Below the pieces are notes generated by a model that made no database searches, was not told where the DNA came from, and saw nothing but the letters and a program-made list of their open reading frames with translations. Position numbers and translations under genes: made by a program. Below, piece by piece: positions 32,102 through 39,974 of a stretch of 64,000 nucleotides of DNA (within the stretch, counting starts at the first letter, position 1; each line of letters opens with the position of its first letter). The DNA comes from a virus, in IMG/VR virus record IMGVR_UViG_3300027782_000054, positions 1 to 64,000 of that record; one strand, written 5' to 3'.

Positions 32102-32533
32102 GTGTTAGAACAGAAGCAGCTATCTCTATTTGGTGATAAGCCAAAGTATAGAATCGTATCCACTGCTGAAAAACGCAGTCTACTTGAAGAGGCAGGAGAG
32201 TCTTGGCCTGTCTGCGATTGTTGCGGAATAGAAAAGCAATGGAACGCACAAGCTTATAAAAAAGCTGGAGGTTCTTGGGCATTACGTTGCTCAGTATTAG
32301 CCTTGGTTCATAGAAATGCAAAAACCCCTGGCACTTATCGTTATAATACAGGTCATGGTATAGGTGAACCTGGGGCGAAGGCAAGGGCAAAAAAAAGAAG
32401 ACTGTCCAATACTCCTGGCACTTATGCGTACAATCAAAGAATAAAGGTTATAGATCAAAGAATGCAGAAATACATAGATGGTACTCCTGAAAATATTGAA
32501 TATCTAGAAAGGGTTAAATCAACATGGATCTAA
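32102..32533 (+). CDS. Zinc-binding protein of unknown function
   Basis: A 143-residue protein from a GTG placed 7 bases after the -10 box. PVCDCCGIEK and a later cysteine (ALRCSVLAL) suggest a zinc site. An internal near-repeat (TPGTYRYN and TPGTYAYN, ~36 residues apart) is visible. The basic middle (KARAKKRRL) may bind nucleic acid. It is not recognised; an HNH-like origin is possible. It overlaps the next gene by 10 bases. Confidence 0.6.
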   Translation: MLEQKQLSLFGDKPKYRIVSTAEKRSLLEEAGESWPVCDCCGIEKQWNAQAYKKAGGSWALRCSVLALVHRNAKTPGTYRYNTGHGIGEPGAKARAKKRRLSNTPGTYAYNQRIKVIDQRMQKYIDGTPENIEYLERVKSTWI

Positions 32534-32745
32534 AAAGTAAAATTACTATTGATGATGATCTTCACAGAGCAAAGCTAAAGCAGAGTCATGCTTTACGCGC
32601 AATCTTCAACTACAATGTTGGTATGCAGCGCATTGACCATCATTTTGATGTAATTAGACCTGCTCTTGCACAAATTGATAAGAATGCTATTAAGGGTGAA
32701 GTTCCTGTGTTTGAGTTACTGGAAATCAATGCAAATCAAGGCTAG
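32524..32745 (+). CDS. Small protein of unknown function
   Basis: A 73-residue, helical, charged protein (ITIDDDLHRAKLKQSHALRA). No motif is recognised. It overlaps the upstream gene by 10 bases and the downstream exonuclease-like gene by 17 bases, so the three are co-expressed. The A/G-rich end of the upstream gene (AAAGGG, ~14 bases ahead) may serve as ribosome site. Confidence 0.55.
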   Translation: MDLKSKITIDDDLHRAKLKQSHALRAIFNYNVGMQRIDHHFDVIRPALAQIDKNAIKGEVPVFELLEINANQG

Positions 32746-33322
32746 TAATAAAAAGCTCAAGATCCTAGACTTTGATCTAGAAAATAGACCAATCAGTTAT
32801 GCAGGTAATGACTTCACATTTTCTGATGTTACTGCTATAGCTGCATCATTTGTTGGCTCTAGAGAAGTCAAGGTATGGGCTATCCCAGAAGTATCTTATG
32901 AAGAGATGCTTGCTGAGTTTAAGATCATGTATGATAAGGCTGACATGGTTACTGGTCATAACATTCGCAAGCATGACCTTCCTATCCTTAGAGGAGCAAT
33001 GCTTGAGTTTGGTATTGGCATTCTTTCGCCCAAGCTCACCTCAGATACTTATCTTGATCTAATTAGCTTCAGTGGAGTTTCCAAGTCTCAGGAAAACCTA
33101 TCTGATATGTATGGGCTTCCTGCTTCTAAGTTTCACATGAATCAGAATAGTTGGAGACAGGCTAATAGACTAACTGCTGAAGGCATCGCTCTCACTAAGA
33201 AGCGTGTCATCTCTGATGTTAAGCAGCACAAGCAACTGCGTAATCGTTTGATCGAAGCTAACGCGCTTCGTGGTCCTAAGATGTGGACTGGCAAAAGTAC
33301 ATTCACTGTTGGAAATCACTAA
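32729..33322 (+). CDS. DnaQ-like 3'-5' exonuclease or RNase H-fold protein
   Basis: About 197 residues from the ATG at 32729; the longer frame from 32666 reads through another gene and has a poor N-terminus. LKILDFDLENRPISY resembles Exo I with D-x-E spacing (D-x-D-x-E). TGHNIRKHDLPILRGA matches Exo II (N-x-x-x-x-D). A clear Exo III is not seen. It could proofread for the DnaE-type polymerase, or be a related RNase H-like family B polymerase-derived nuclease. Confidence 0.65.
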   Translation: MQIKASNKKLKILDFDLENRPISYAGNDFTFSDVTAIAASFVGSREVKVWAIPEVSYEEMLAEFKIMYDKADMVTGHNIRKHDLPILRGAMLEFGIGILSPKLTSDTYLDLISFSGVSKSQENLSDMYGLPASKFHMNQNSWRQANRLTAEGIALTKKRVISDVKQHKQLRNRLIEANALRGPKMWTGKSTFTVGNH

Positions 33323-33330
33323 GGAGAACT

Positions 33331-33507
33331 ATGGCTAAGACAGACTTTAAACCGGAATATGCTCTCAATCGTTGCTGGTATCTAGCAGTTTACGATGTTC
33401 AAGGTGGACCCGTTCCGCCTCAGGCAATTGAAGATCTTGAGTCCTTTGCAGAACAGATTGCAGAGCAGTACAATCTTGTCGTTTCATCTGAAATCGCAAC
33501 GAGATAG
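33331..33507 (+). CDS. 58-residue protein of unknown function
   Basis: Start ATG at 33331 has AAGGAG six bases ahead; the open frame upstream is inside the exonuclease-like gene. The protein has a strand-helix pattern (RCWYLAVYDVQGGPVPPQAI, then a long helix). It ends four bases before the kinase gene. Not recognised. Confidence 0.6.
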   Translation: MAKTDFKPEYALNRCWYLAVYDVQGGPVPPQAIEDLESFAEQIAEQYNLVVSSEIATR

Positions 33508-33510
33508 ATT

Positions 33511-34074
33511 ATGCTAATCGGAATGACAGGAGGGCTTAGGGTTGGTAAGGATACAGCCTTTAAGCTTATTCAGGAAGAGCATCCGAGTGTAAAAAGAATT
33601 GCCTTTGCTGATAAAATGAAAGAGTCTGCTGCAGCGATACTAGATATCTCTGTGGCAGAACTCAATCATCTTAAGTCACATCCTAAGGTTAAGCTGTCTC
33701 TATATGATCCTCTCAGCACAGTCTCTGTGTCTCTCTCTATGAGACAGTTTCTTCAGAGATATGGAACAGAGGCTCATCGTGACATCTTTGGTAATAATTT
33801 CTGGGTAGACATTAGTCTACCCAGAGACTTTAGTCATGACAATAATATCGTCATCGTCACAGATGTTCGTTTCGAAGAAGAAATCAAAAGGATCCATGAA
33901 CTTGATGGATATATCATAAAGATCTCAAGAGATAATAGGCATAGCGTAGATAGTCATATCTCAGAACAGCAGATAGATGATTATGATTTTGCCATCGAAA
34001 ACAATTCATCTCTTCTTGAATACAAGAAGGGTCTTTTAGATATTATGGGGTTAATTAATGATAATCCAAGTTGA
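33511..34074 (+). CDS. Deoxynucleoside monophosphate kinase
   Basis: A 187-residue P-loop kinase. It begins MLIGMTGGLRVGKDTAF, with G-x-x-x-x-G-K-D-T as in T4 gp1-type dNMP kinases. IAFADKMKESAAAI and the LQRYGTEAHRDIFGNNFW segment are the nucleotide-binding and lid parts seen in that family. It would phosphorylate dNMPs to dNDPs for DNA synthesis. The next gene overlaps by 17 bases. Confidence 0.83.
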   Translation: MLIGMTGGLRVGKDTAFKLIQEEHPSVKRIAFADKMKESAAAILDISVAELNHLKSHPKVKLSLYDPLSTVSVSLSMRQFLQRYGTEAHRDIFGNNFWVDISLPRDFSHDNNIVIVTDVRFEEEIKRIHELDGYIIKISRDNRHSVDSHISEQQIDDYDFAIENNSSLLEYKKGLLDIMGLINDNPS

Positions 34075-34663
34075 TATTGACTCTACACTCTATGATGCCG
34101 ACCCTCTCTTTACAGAACTAGCAAGAGAGGCTGGCATTGATTATCCAGAACATGCATATAGATGGATGTCATATAGTGATATTAAAAAGCTAGATGGATC
34201 TCCTGTAACACTACAGGAGATGAAGTCTGTTTTTAGGAAGGCTCATTCTGCTGAGTATATTAATAAGCAAGTTCCTTATGAAAATGCAGCGGCAGTTCTT
34301 AATTACATTAAGCGTGTACATGATAATGTAGATATTATCTATGTGTCAGATAGACATCAACAATCTAATGGCTCTCTTCGTCAATGGCTCATTGAGCATA
34401 ATTTTATCAAGTTCAATGATGAGAATGTAGCTACTACAAAAGATAAACGTCATTGGATGAGGACAAACAAGCCAGAGGTTGTCATTGATGATCGTGTACG
34501 CACGATCCTTGTGGCAAGATATGAGTTAAATTCAAAGGTAATCGTTCCAAAGCATAATCATAATGTAAATCTCTTTGGAGAAGCTGAAGGTATTTATGTA
34601 GAAGATGATTGGAACCATATTGGCACCAGACTTGACAAACTAGTAAGTTTGTATCTAAAATAA
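34058..34663 (+). CDS. HAD-family 5'-nucleotidase-like phosphatase
   Basis: A 201-residue protein with the HAD motifs in order: QVDIDSTLYD (motif I, D-x-D), VSDRHQQSN (motif II region) and EVVIDDR (motif IV, D-D). The helical cap between motif I and II fits 5'(3')-deoxyribonucleotidases. It may balance nucleotide pools or salvage host nucleotides together with the kinase it overlaps. Polynucleotide 3'-phosphatase is an alternative. Confidence 0.75.
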   Translation: MIIQVDIDSTLYDADPLFTELAREAGIDYPEHAYRWMSYSDIKKLDGSPVTLQEMKSVFRKAHSAEYINKQVPYENAAAVLNYIKRVHDNVDIIYVSDRHQQSNGSLRQWLIEHNFIKFNDENVATTKDKRHWMRTNKPEVVIDDRVRTILVARYELNSKVIVPKHNHNVNLFGEAEGIYVEDDWNHIGTRLDKLVSLYLK

Positions 34664-34679
34664 TTATAAGGAGAATAGA

Positions 34680-34973
34680 ATGACTGAAAACGAACAAACA
34701 ACTCAAGATGATCCTCACGGTCCATCAATAGGGATTTACCCATCTATGCATGGTATTGTCCTAGATGTGTCTGATGGCACAGAGACTAAGCAGCAAATTC
34801 TTCTTAGCCCGGATGATGCGTCTAAGATTGCTATCAATCTTATTACCAACATCGTATTATTCCAGATGAATACTGCAATGAGAGCAGCCTCAGAGAACAT
34901 AGAGGTCGAGAGAATGCGTCAGCTTATTACTCAGGGCGTACAAGGAGTACCCAGTGTTCCAAATATTTCGTAA
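34680..34973 (+). CDS. Small protein of unknown function
   Basis: A 97-residue protein. A beta-hairpin start (GIYPSMHGIVLDVSDGTE) is followed by helices (SKIAINLITNIVLFQMNTAM). A strong ribosome site (AAGGAG) precedes the ATG. No family recognised. The GTG of the following gene lies 20 bases before its stop. Confidence 0.6.
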   Translation: MTENEQTTQDDPHGPSIGIYPSMHGIVLDVSDGTETKQQILLSPDDASKIAINLITNIVLFQMNTAMRAASENIEVERMRQLITQGVQGVPSVPNIS

Positions 34974-35196
34974 AAATAAACCGACTGTCACTGAGATCAT
35001 CGCACTTCAAAACATTGGCATCATCGGGACTATCGAAACTCGTTCATGGCTAGCTCATGAATTCAAAGGTTTCCGCAATGCCCGTAGAGAAGATGTAGAT
35101 GGTATGATTGAAAATTATGCTTCTGCTGCAACTCAAGAGCCAGAAGGTAAGTTCAACGATTTTGGCTTTAAGGATGATGAGGACTACGATGATTAA
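34954..35196 (+). CDS. Small protein of unknown function
   Basis: An 80-residue protein starting at GTG (34954), inside the previous gene, with ACAAGGAG upstream. A helix-turn-helix-like first half (VTEIIALQNIGIIGT) is followed by an acidic C-terminus (FGFKDDEDYDD). Not recognised. Confidence 0.55.
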   Translation: MFQIFRKNKPTVTEIIALQNIGIIGTIETRSWLAHEFKGFRNARREDVDGMIENYASAATQEPEGKFNDFGFKDDEDYDD

Positions 35197-35198
35197 CA

Positions 35199-35372
35199 AT
35201 GACAAAGGCTAAGAAACCAATTAAAATTTATTTTAAATACTCTTTCTCTCCATGGTCACTATATGATCAGACTAGAGATGAGTCCTGGGCGGATGTTCAA
35301 TTTGAGAGAATGAAGCAAGATCACCCAGGTGCAGAATATAAAAGAGAACCGGAGGCAAAAGAAAAGAAATGA
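35199..35372 (+). CDS. 57-residue protein of unknown function
   Basis: A small frame from ATG 35199 (MTKAKKPIKIYFKYSFS...) three bases after the previous stop. It is basic at both ends with an aromatic core (YFKYSFSPWSLYD). It ends in an ATGA overlap with the next small gene, which argues that it is real. No motif recognised. Confidence 0.55.
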   Translation: MTKAKKPIKIYFKYSFSPWSLYDQTRDESWADVQFERMKQDHPGAEYKREPEAKEKK

Positions 35373-35539
35373 CATATGGAAGTAATATACTGCCATCCAA
35401 GTTTGGTCGTGGAAAAGATGATCCCCAGGAATGGACTTGCATCTGCGATAAACATAATAGAAGATGGCACAAGAAGTGTCAGGTCTGTGGTATTGACAAG
35501 GATCTAGCTAAGAAAGCGATTCATGAATCTAAGCAGTAA
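35369..35539 (+). CDS. 56-residue zinc-ribbon protein
   Basis: ATG at 35369 overlaps the previous stop (ATGA), and its own stop overlaps the next gene by 17 bases. TCICDKHNRRWHKKCQVCG gives four cysteines and two histidines in the spacing of a small zinc ribbon. Unknown function; one of several such mini zinc proteins in this genome. Confidence 0.6.
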   Translation: MTYGSNILPSKFGRGKDDPQEWTCICDKHNRRWHKKCQVCGIDKDLAKKAIHESKQ

Positions 35540-36527
35540 ACTTGGGTTAGGTCTGACCTATGGAGATGTTCTTCTTGTCCCTAAATTAGGGATTGTCTCA
35601 TCTAGAACAGAAGTTAATACAGATACTTTCCTAACAGAGAGTATTAAGATGACGGTTCCAATCGTTGCAGCGCCAATGTCTTCTGTTACTAATGCTAAAG
35701 TAGCTAGGTCAATTTCTATGATGGGCGGTAGCGCTTTCATCCATAGAAATCAGGCAGTAATGTATCAGGTAAACGAATGGAGTGATTCAAGAGCTAATAA
35801 CACCAATTCAGGTAATGTAGGATGCGCTGTAGGTATCACTGAAATGGTGGGAGATAGGCTCATCCATCTTTATAAATATGGCTGTAGATTATTCTGTTTA
35901 GATATTGCCCATGCTCATTCAGTTTATGCTGAAAAATGGCTTAGTAGTATCCCCGGCTACATCATGGATGAGTCTGAGTTTATTTTTGGGTCAATTGCTA
36001 CAGGAGAGGCTGTAGACTGGTATAAGCAAAGGTTTAACCCTGCTGGCTTCCGTGTTGGTATCGGGCCGGGAGCGGCCTGTACAACGCGGGAGAAGACTGG
36101 TCATGGAGTACCCCAGCTAACCGCTGTCTCTGAATGTGTTCATGCTGCTGATGGTATTCCAGTTATTGCTGATGGTGGAATTAACACATCAGGAGATATC
36201 GTCAAAGCACTTGCGGTTGGCGCATCTTCTGTTATGCTTGGTAGGCTCCTAGCAGGAGCAGAAGAATCACCTCATCCAGGTCATTATTATGGGATGGCAA
36301 GTGATAGAGCTAAGAAAGAATTGGGCTACACTTCTGAATTTACAGAAGGTGTAGAAGCAGAGGTTCCAGTACATGGAACTATTGAGAGTATTGTTAATTC
36401 ACTTATGTCTGGAATAAAATCTGGCATTAGTTATTCTGGTGGTAAAGATATTCGTGGTCTTCAAAAAAACTATGAATTTATTAAGGTATCTCCTGCCACT
36501 GAAAAAGAGAGTAATGTTAGAGTATGA
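35523..36527 (+). CDS. GMP reductase / IMP dehydrogenase family enzyme
   Basis: A 334-residue TIM-barrel oxidoreductase. [10 protein letters not shown] begins the barrel. The catalytic loop [17 protein letters not shown] carries the active cysteine (C186). [21 protein letters not shown] is the phosphate-binding glycine pair. CBS domains are absent and the size fits GMP reductase; the signature cannot separate GMPR from IMPDH with certainty. It would interconvert GMP and IMP/XMP, shifting purine pools during DNA synthesis. It sits next to ThyX. Confidence 0.85.
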   Translation: MNLSSKLGLGLTYGDVLLVPKLGIVSSRTEVNTDTFLTESIKMTVPIVAAPMSSVTNAKVARSISMMGGSAFIHRNQAVMYQVNEWSDSRANNTNSGNVGCAVGITEMVGDRLIHLYKYGCRLFCLDIAHAHSVYAEKWLSSIPGYIMDESEFIFGSIATGEAVDWYKQRFNPAGFRVGIGPGAACTTREKTGHGVPQLTAVSECVHAADGIPVIADGGINTSGDIVKALAVGASSVMLGRLLAGAEESPHPGHYYGMASDRAKKELGYTSEFTEGVEAEVPVHGTIESIVNSLMSGIKSGISYSGGKDIRGLQKNYEFIKVSPATEKESNVRV

Positions 36528-36560
36528 ATCTATTCGTAACTAAATATATAATGGAGAACT

Positions 36561-36779
36561 ATGGCTGATGTATATGAAATTTGTTTAAATTGTCGTGAAG
36601 ATGATTGCGATTTATGTGAAGACTCCTGGGTAAGCCCAAATGGTGATGAGTATTTTTGCATTTGTGATTGCAATAAATCAGATGACGATGGTATTCTAAT
36701 CGATGTTCAATCAGATACTTGGAATAAATATCGTGATGCATATGAAGATCTAGATGACGATAAATATTACGATTCATGA
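36561..36779 (+). CDS. Cysteine-rich acidic small protein
   Basis: A 72-residue protein with seven cysteines in the first 35 residues (ICLNCREDDCDLCED, FCICDC) and a very acidic remainder. Metal binding is likely. TGGAGAAC precedes the ATG. It overlaps thyX by four bases (ATGA). Function unknown. Confidence 0.6.
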   Translation: MADVYEICLNCREDDCDLCEDSWVSPNGDEYFCICDCNKSDDDGILIDVQSDTWNKYRDAYEDLDDDKYYDS

Positions 36780-37393
36780 TTAATACAGTAGAACTCATCG
36801 GAACATATGGTGATGACTTTACGATTGCTCAGTCAGCATGGACTAGTACTAGCCGTGACTTGTCTGAGGAACGTAAGAACAGGGTGGGTGGCCTTCTCAG
36901 TATGCTTGCTAGGGAGGGCCACCATACTCCCTTTGAGAAGAGTATGCTTCATTTCTATGTTGTGTGCGATACAGCAAGTCATATTCACTTCCTTAAGCAT
37001 CGCGTTGGTGTCAGTATTAATGCTGAGTCAGCACGTTACAAGGAATTGAATGATGATAAATTCTACGTTCCTGAGGATTGGCCCGATCATCTCAAAGCCT
37101 TCATGAAGAGAAAGGCTAATTATCTATATGATGACTATCACTATCTCATCAATGAGCTAGAGGAATTGGGGTACGATAGGAAGAGAGCTAAAGAGTCTGC
37201 TCGTTTTATTCTTCCCTATGCAAATCAGCTAGGTCTTGATGTTAGTTTTAACATGAGGTCATTCATGCATTTTCAGGGTCTTCGCAATAAACCTGATGCA
37301 CAAGTTGAAATCCGTGAGATTGCGGATCAAATGCTTCAGCTAGTCAAAGACACAGGAAAGTTTGATCTTACCTTAAAAGCTTTTGAATATTAG
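36776..37393 (+). CDS. thyX: Flavin-dependent thymidylate synthase
   Basis: A 205-residue ThyX, which makes dTMP from dUMP with FAD and folate. The signature region is KHRVGVSINAESARY (74-88), a variant of R-H-R...S-x-x-S-R-Y with lysine in place of the first arginine and one extra residue before the serine. Other ThyX features are HHTPFEKSMLHFYV and the C-terminal FMHFQGLR with R-x-x-A-Q-x-E-I-R. Length fits the family. It is coupled to the upstream Cys-rich gene. Confidence 0.92.
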   Translation: MINTVELIGTYGDDFTIAQSAWTSTSRDLSEERKNRVGGLLSMLAREGHHTPFEKSMLHFYVVCDTASHIHFLKHRVGVSINAESARYKELNDDKFYVPEDWPDHLKAFMKRKANYLYDDYHYLINELEELGYDRKRAKESARFILPYANQLGLDVSFNMRSFMHFQGLRNKPDAQVEIREIADQMLQLVKDTGKFDLTLKAFEY

Positions 37394-37403
37394 CTTTCTA
37401 TGG

Positions 37404-37409
37404 TATAAT
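37404..37409 (+). promoter_or_regulatory. -10 box of the 64-residue gene
   Basis: A perfect TATAAT ends 7 bases before the ATG at 37417. The -35 position is only TTTTGA. The layout matches the leaderless promoters elsewhere. Confidence 0.5.
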
Positions 37410-37416
37410 ATATACC

Positions 37417-37611
37417 ATGGGACGTAGAGTACAATTTGCTTATCCACCTTGCCAAGTGGATCCGTCTACGGAAAAACCATATCCAAGGCATGATTGGGAG
37501 ATAATTAAGGACACTCTCATTAAGAAAACTTTTAATGATGAGTCTATTTATTACTACAAGGTTCGTTGTAGGCGTTGTGGTATCAATGATCCTAATCCAC
37601 CTCTACACTAG
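37417..37611 (+). CDS. Small protein with a C-terminal zinc pair
   Basis: A 64-residue protein (MGRRVQFAYPPCQVD...) with VRCRRCGIND at the end, likely half of a zinc ribbon with the earlier cysteine. It has no ribosome site; the ATG stands 7 bases after TATAAT. The TTGACA of the next promoter begins 2 bases after its stop. Unknown function. Confidence 0.6.
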   Translation: MGRRVQFAYPPCQVDPSTEKPYPRHDWEIIKDTLIKKTFNDESIYYYKVRCRRCGINDPNPPLH

Positions 37612-37613
37612 AC

Positions 37614-37641
37614 TTGACAATCACTTCAAGAAGGGTACAAT
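37614..37641 (+). promoter_or_regulatory. Promoter of the 66-residue zinc gene
   Basis: TTGACA, 16 bases and TACAAT, followed after 6 bases by the ATG at 37648. A strong consensus promoter with a leaderless arrangement. Confidence 0.75.
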
Positions 37642-37647
37642 GTAGGT

Positions 37648-37848
37648 ATGTCAAAGATATTCTCTAGCGGAATTATGGTCCGCTGCTCAGATAGCCCGTG
37701 TCATCACACGATGATGTACTACGATCCGCTCAAGAAGAGTACGAACACTGATCCTCCGTGGCAGTGTGATCTTTGTAATAGTGGCCGTGGTCCGTTTATT
37801 CCTAAGGATGCCCGTGTAGGTCAGCAGAAACAGAGTAAGGGTAAGTAG
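37648..37848 (+). CDS. Small zinc-binding protein
   Basis: A 66-residue protein. VRCSDSPCHH and WQCDLCNSG give two cysteine pairs, a zinc ribbon. It starts 6 bases after a -10 box. Its stop shares one base with the GTG of the membrane protein that follows. Function unknown. Confidence 0.62.
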   Translation: MSKIFSSGIMVRCSDSPCHHTMMYYDPLKKSTNTDPPWQCDLCNSGRGPFIPKDARVGQQKQSKGK

Positions 37849-38009
37849 TGATAATCGTTATCCTGATTGCCTTATTTAACTTTATTGCTTATATATTAAG
37901 TCTATCAGGTAAAAATATTGAGGCCGCTGGTATTAATGGCTCTTTGATATTATTTTATACATTTTTACTATGGAGCCACTACAAAGAGAAATTCGCTAAG
38001 AAAAAGTAA
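37848..38009 (+). CDS. 53-residue two-helix membrane protein (holin candidate)
   Basis: GTG at 37848 overlaps the previous stop and has AAGGG eight bases ahead. The product has two hydrophobic helices (IVILIALFNFIAYILSL and INGSLILFYTFLLW) joined by a short polar loop, and a basic tail ending KEKFAKKK. That is the shape of small class II/III holins. No lysis gene is adjacent, so another membrane role is equally possible. Confidence 0.5.
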   Translation: MIIVILIALFNFIAYILSLSGKNIEAAGINGSLILFYTFLLWSHYKEKFAKKK

Positions 38010-38083
38010 TGATAATGTGTCTACGTCCCCTTTATTCTTTGGAAGAACTGTTTTAGAATTATAGAGAATTGGAGTTATAAAAT

Positions 38084-38470
38084 ATGATTCGTAGACATGG
38101 ACAGCCCGACGGATTTTGGGGCGTAGGTACAACTCAGGAAGTGACTGGCGCTAGTGGTGCTTCACGCGCCGTCCAGCTTGGTCAAGCTGTTAGCCAGTTT
38201 ATTGTCTATTTAGACGTTTCTGGTGCTACAGTGATTACCATTCAAGCTGCTCATTCAGGAGAACCTGATGTAGATGGTACAGGTCAACAGCCGCCGGATC
38301 TTTCTACTTATAAAGATCTTTATTGGATAGCTGATCCAATGACTATTACCTTCGTTGGCAGTGGTTCCAGGGCAGTAATTGTCCCTGACTTTACTCCAGG
38401 TTGGGTAAGACTCACAAGTTCAAACAGCGTTAGCTGTCTCGCCGGTTGGGAAGTCTCAGCGGGAGACTGA
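38084..38470 (+). CDS. Small virion-like protein of unknown function
   Basis: A 128-residue, Gly/Ser/Val-rich protein with a strong beta pattern (FIVYLDVSGATVITIQAAH, MTITFVGSGSRAVIV) and few charges, typical of small head or tail decoration proteins. GGAG lies ten bases before the ATG. It opens the structural and adhesion block. Not recognised by family. Confidence 0.6.
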   Translation: MIRRHGQPDGFWGVGTTQEVTGASGASRAVQLGQAVSQFIVYLDVSGATVITIQAAHSGEPDVDGTGQQPPDLSTYKDLYWIADPMTITFVGSGSRAVIVPDFTPGWVRLTSSNSVSCLAGWEVSAGD

Positions 38471-38482
38471 AAGGGATAAATT

Positions 38483-39034
38483 ATGGCAACATGGGCAGTT
38501 TACGGAGCTTTACAAAGCAGTGGTACTTTACAGTTAAATGCGACAGATCATATCTGGCTTACTGGCACATCATTTAGTAATAATGTTGTTGCTGGTACGT
38601 ATCAGGATGGTACGCATATTTCAGATTCAAATGATGTTCAAAGAGACACAGCTTCGCCTATAAATAATGTGAAGTATGTTACATCAAGCACGGCATCACT
38701 TAATGGTGCATCTGCTGTTGCTCTTAGCTCTATATCACAAACGTACGTTTCATTTAAGTTTGTTTTTTCAGACGTAGGTTCTGTTGCAACCTCTGCTGCT
38801 AAATTCTATGCTTATGATGGAGTAACAGATACCACCGCCCTTATTGGAATTGATTTCCAGGCAGCAGAACAAGGAAACTCAACTTGGACTGCTGCAAATG
38901 GTTCTGGTTCTGCGTTAAGCCTTGCTAATCAAGGCGCAAGTACAACACACAACTTCTATGTTATTCTATCTGCTTCACCAACATCTCCTGGTGCTAAATC
39001 AGGATCTGTTAAATTAACAATTACCTATTCGTGA
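38483..39034 (+). CDS. Beta-rich virion protein
   Basis: A 183-residue protein with beta-sandwich composition (TATS-rich, e.g. VSFKFVFSDVGSVATSAAKF, and a C-terminal strand GSVKLTITYS). AAAGGG precedes the ATG. Position and composition suggest a tail or decoration protein. It is followed by a strong terminator, so it forms a two-gene unit with the 128-residue gene. Confidence 0.6.
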   Translation: MATWAVYGALQSSGTLQLNATDHIWLTGTSFSNNVVAGTYQDGTHISDSNDVQRDTASPINNVKYVTSSTASLNGASAVALSSISQTYVSFKFVFSDVGSVATSAAKFYAYDGVTDTTALIGIDFQAAEQGNSTWTAANGSGSALSLANQGASTTHNFYVILSASPTSPGAKSGSVKLTITYS

Positions 39035-39073
39035 TAGGTATGCAGTAAAAACTGAATGTTGTCTTCATAGGGA

Positions 39074-39104
39074 AAACCGTCAATTTTGACGGTTTTTCTC
39101 TTTT
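39074..39104 (+). terminator. Terminator whose stem carries the next promoter's -35 box
   Basis: A 9-bp stem (AAACCGTCA / TGACGGTTT) with an ATTT loop, followed by TTCTCTTTT. The TTGACG in the right arm is also the -35 box of the promoter at 39086-39114. Confidence 0.8.
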
Positions 39105-39114
39105 ATGCTATAAT
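39086..39114 (+). promoter_or_regulatory. Promoter of the 138-residue gene
   Basis: TTGACG, 17 bases and TATAAT; the ATG at 39121 follows 6 bases later. The -35 box is embedded in the terminator stem just upstream, so termination and initiation are interlocked. Confidence 0.7.
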
Positions 39115-39120
39115 TTTTCT

Positions 39121-39537
39121 ATGATTAAATGGGTAGCTACACTAAGTAATGGAGAAATTGCTACTGAGGGTGAAGAACCCTGGTCAGTAATTCCCGAAGA
39201 AAGACTTCCTTGGCCTCGTCTTTGCAAGTATCTACAAGAAAATAATCTACATATAGATGATGTAAAGATTTTAGATGAAGATAACAATGTAATCTTGACA
39301 CAAGTTGAAGATGAGTGGAATAGCAAAGGAGAACAACCTCTATATTACTCTATTCAATATGATGTAGAATTAGACAACATTTTGGGCGGTGGAGTATCAA
39401 AGACATTCCTCCATCTCGCCAGTCATTATGATGACCATATTGAGCATTTCTATATAGACTTTGATACTAAAGAAGTCAGATCAGAAATCACAGAGAAATA
39501 CAGCCCAATAGTTCCAAGTCCTTCTAGAAAAGAATAA
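39121..39537 (+). CDS. Protein of unknown function
   Basis: A 138-residue acidic protein. Two similar-looking halves each have strands and helices (MIKWVATLSNGEIATEGE; YSIQYDVELDNILGGG), but no motif is known. It starts 6 bases after a -10 box and is closed by a bidirectional terminator. It stands alone as a single-gene transcript within the tail region, so it may act in regulation or host takeover; that is speculative. Confidence 0.6.
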   Translation: MIKWVATLSNGEIATEGEEPWSVIPEERLPWPRLCKYLQENNLHIDDVKILDEDNNVILTQVEDEWNSKGEQPLYYSIQYDVELDNILGGGVSKTFLHLASHYDDHIEHFYIDFDTKEVRSEITEKYSPIVPSPSRKE

Positions 39538-39559
39538 GGGAGAGGTTTCCCTCTCCCTT
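39536..39559. terminator. Bidirectional terminator between convergent genes
   Basis: A 10-bp stem (AAGGGAGAGG / CCTCTCCCTT) with a 4-base loop separates the plus-strand 138-residue gene from the minus-strand 127-residue gene. It starts on the last two bases of the stop codon. Confidence 0.75.
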
Positions 39560-39590
39560 ATCACTTCTTAATTTACGGTAAAACTTAATC

Positions 39591-39974
39591 TCACGTAAAT
39601 TCTACGCGCCAAGTGAACTGAATTGAGTCTCCGTCATTGAGGTTGACCTCAAGGAAGTCGGAGTACGCAAACATGTCACCTGTAGCATTAGCAGAATCAA
39701 GGAATAAACCTGACTCTGTAATGGCATACGAAGCATTAGCAGTAAGAGTAGCAATAACTTGGTACGTGTCACCAGTAACCGTAGTCGTCTCAATGCTTTC
39801 CGTACCGCTAGCCTTGTTCTGAACTTGGTCGTCTAGATCATTACCGCTCTGTAGAACACCGTTACCTATACCGTAGGCGACATACTTCGGGCCGTTGGTG
39901 TAGGTGGCAGGCGTTGTTTGGAGACGGTCAGTAATTACGTTCTTACCTTTATCGGTAGTGTATGGACCAGCCAT
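39591..39974 (-). CDS. Phage tail-associated protein (minus strand)
   Basis: A 127-residue beta-rich protein beginning MAGPYTTDKGKNVITDRL. This start and the AITESGLF segment followed by D-x-F resemble small tail-fibre or baseplate proteins that share the ITESGLFD-type motif. AAGGAG precedes the ATG. It is on the opposite strand to the fibre genes around it, immediately after a 50-residue gene (TAA/ATG adjacent). Confidence 0.65.
   Translation of the reverse strand: MAGPYTTDKGKNVITDRLQTTPATYTNGPKYVAYGIGNGVLQSGNDLDDQVQNKASGTESIETTTVTGDTYQVIATLTANASYAITESGLFLDSANATGDMFAYSDFLEVNLNDGDSIQFTWRVEFT

Noticed and set aside
38084-39034. Major capsid protein
   Set aside because: Both proteins here are too small and show no HK97-type landmarks; no capsid protein was found anywhere in the window.
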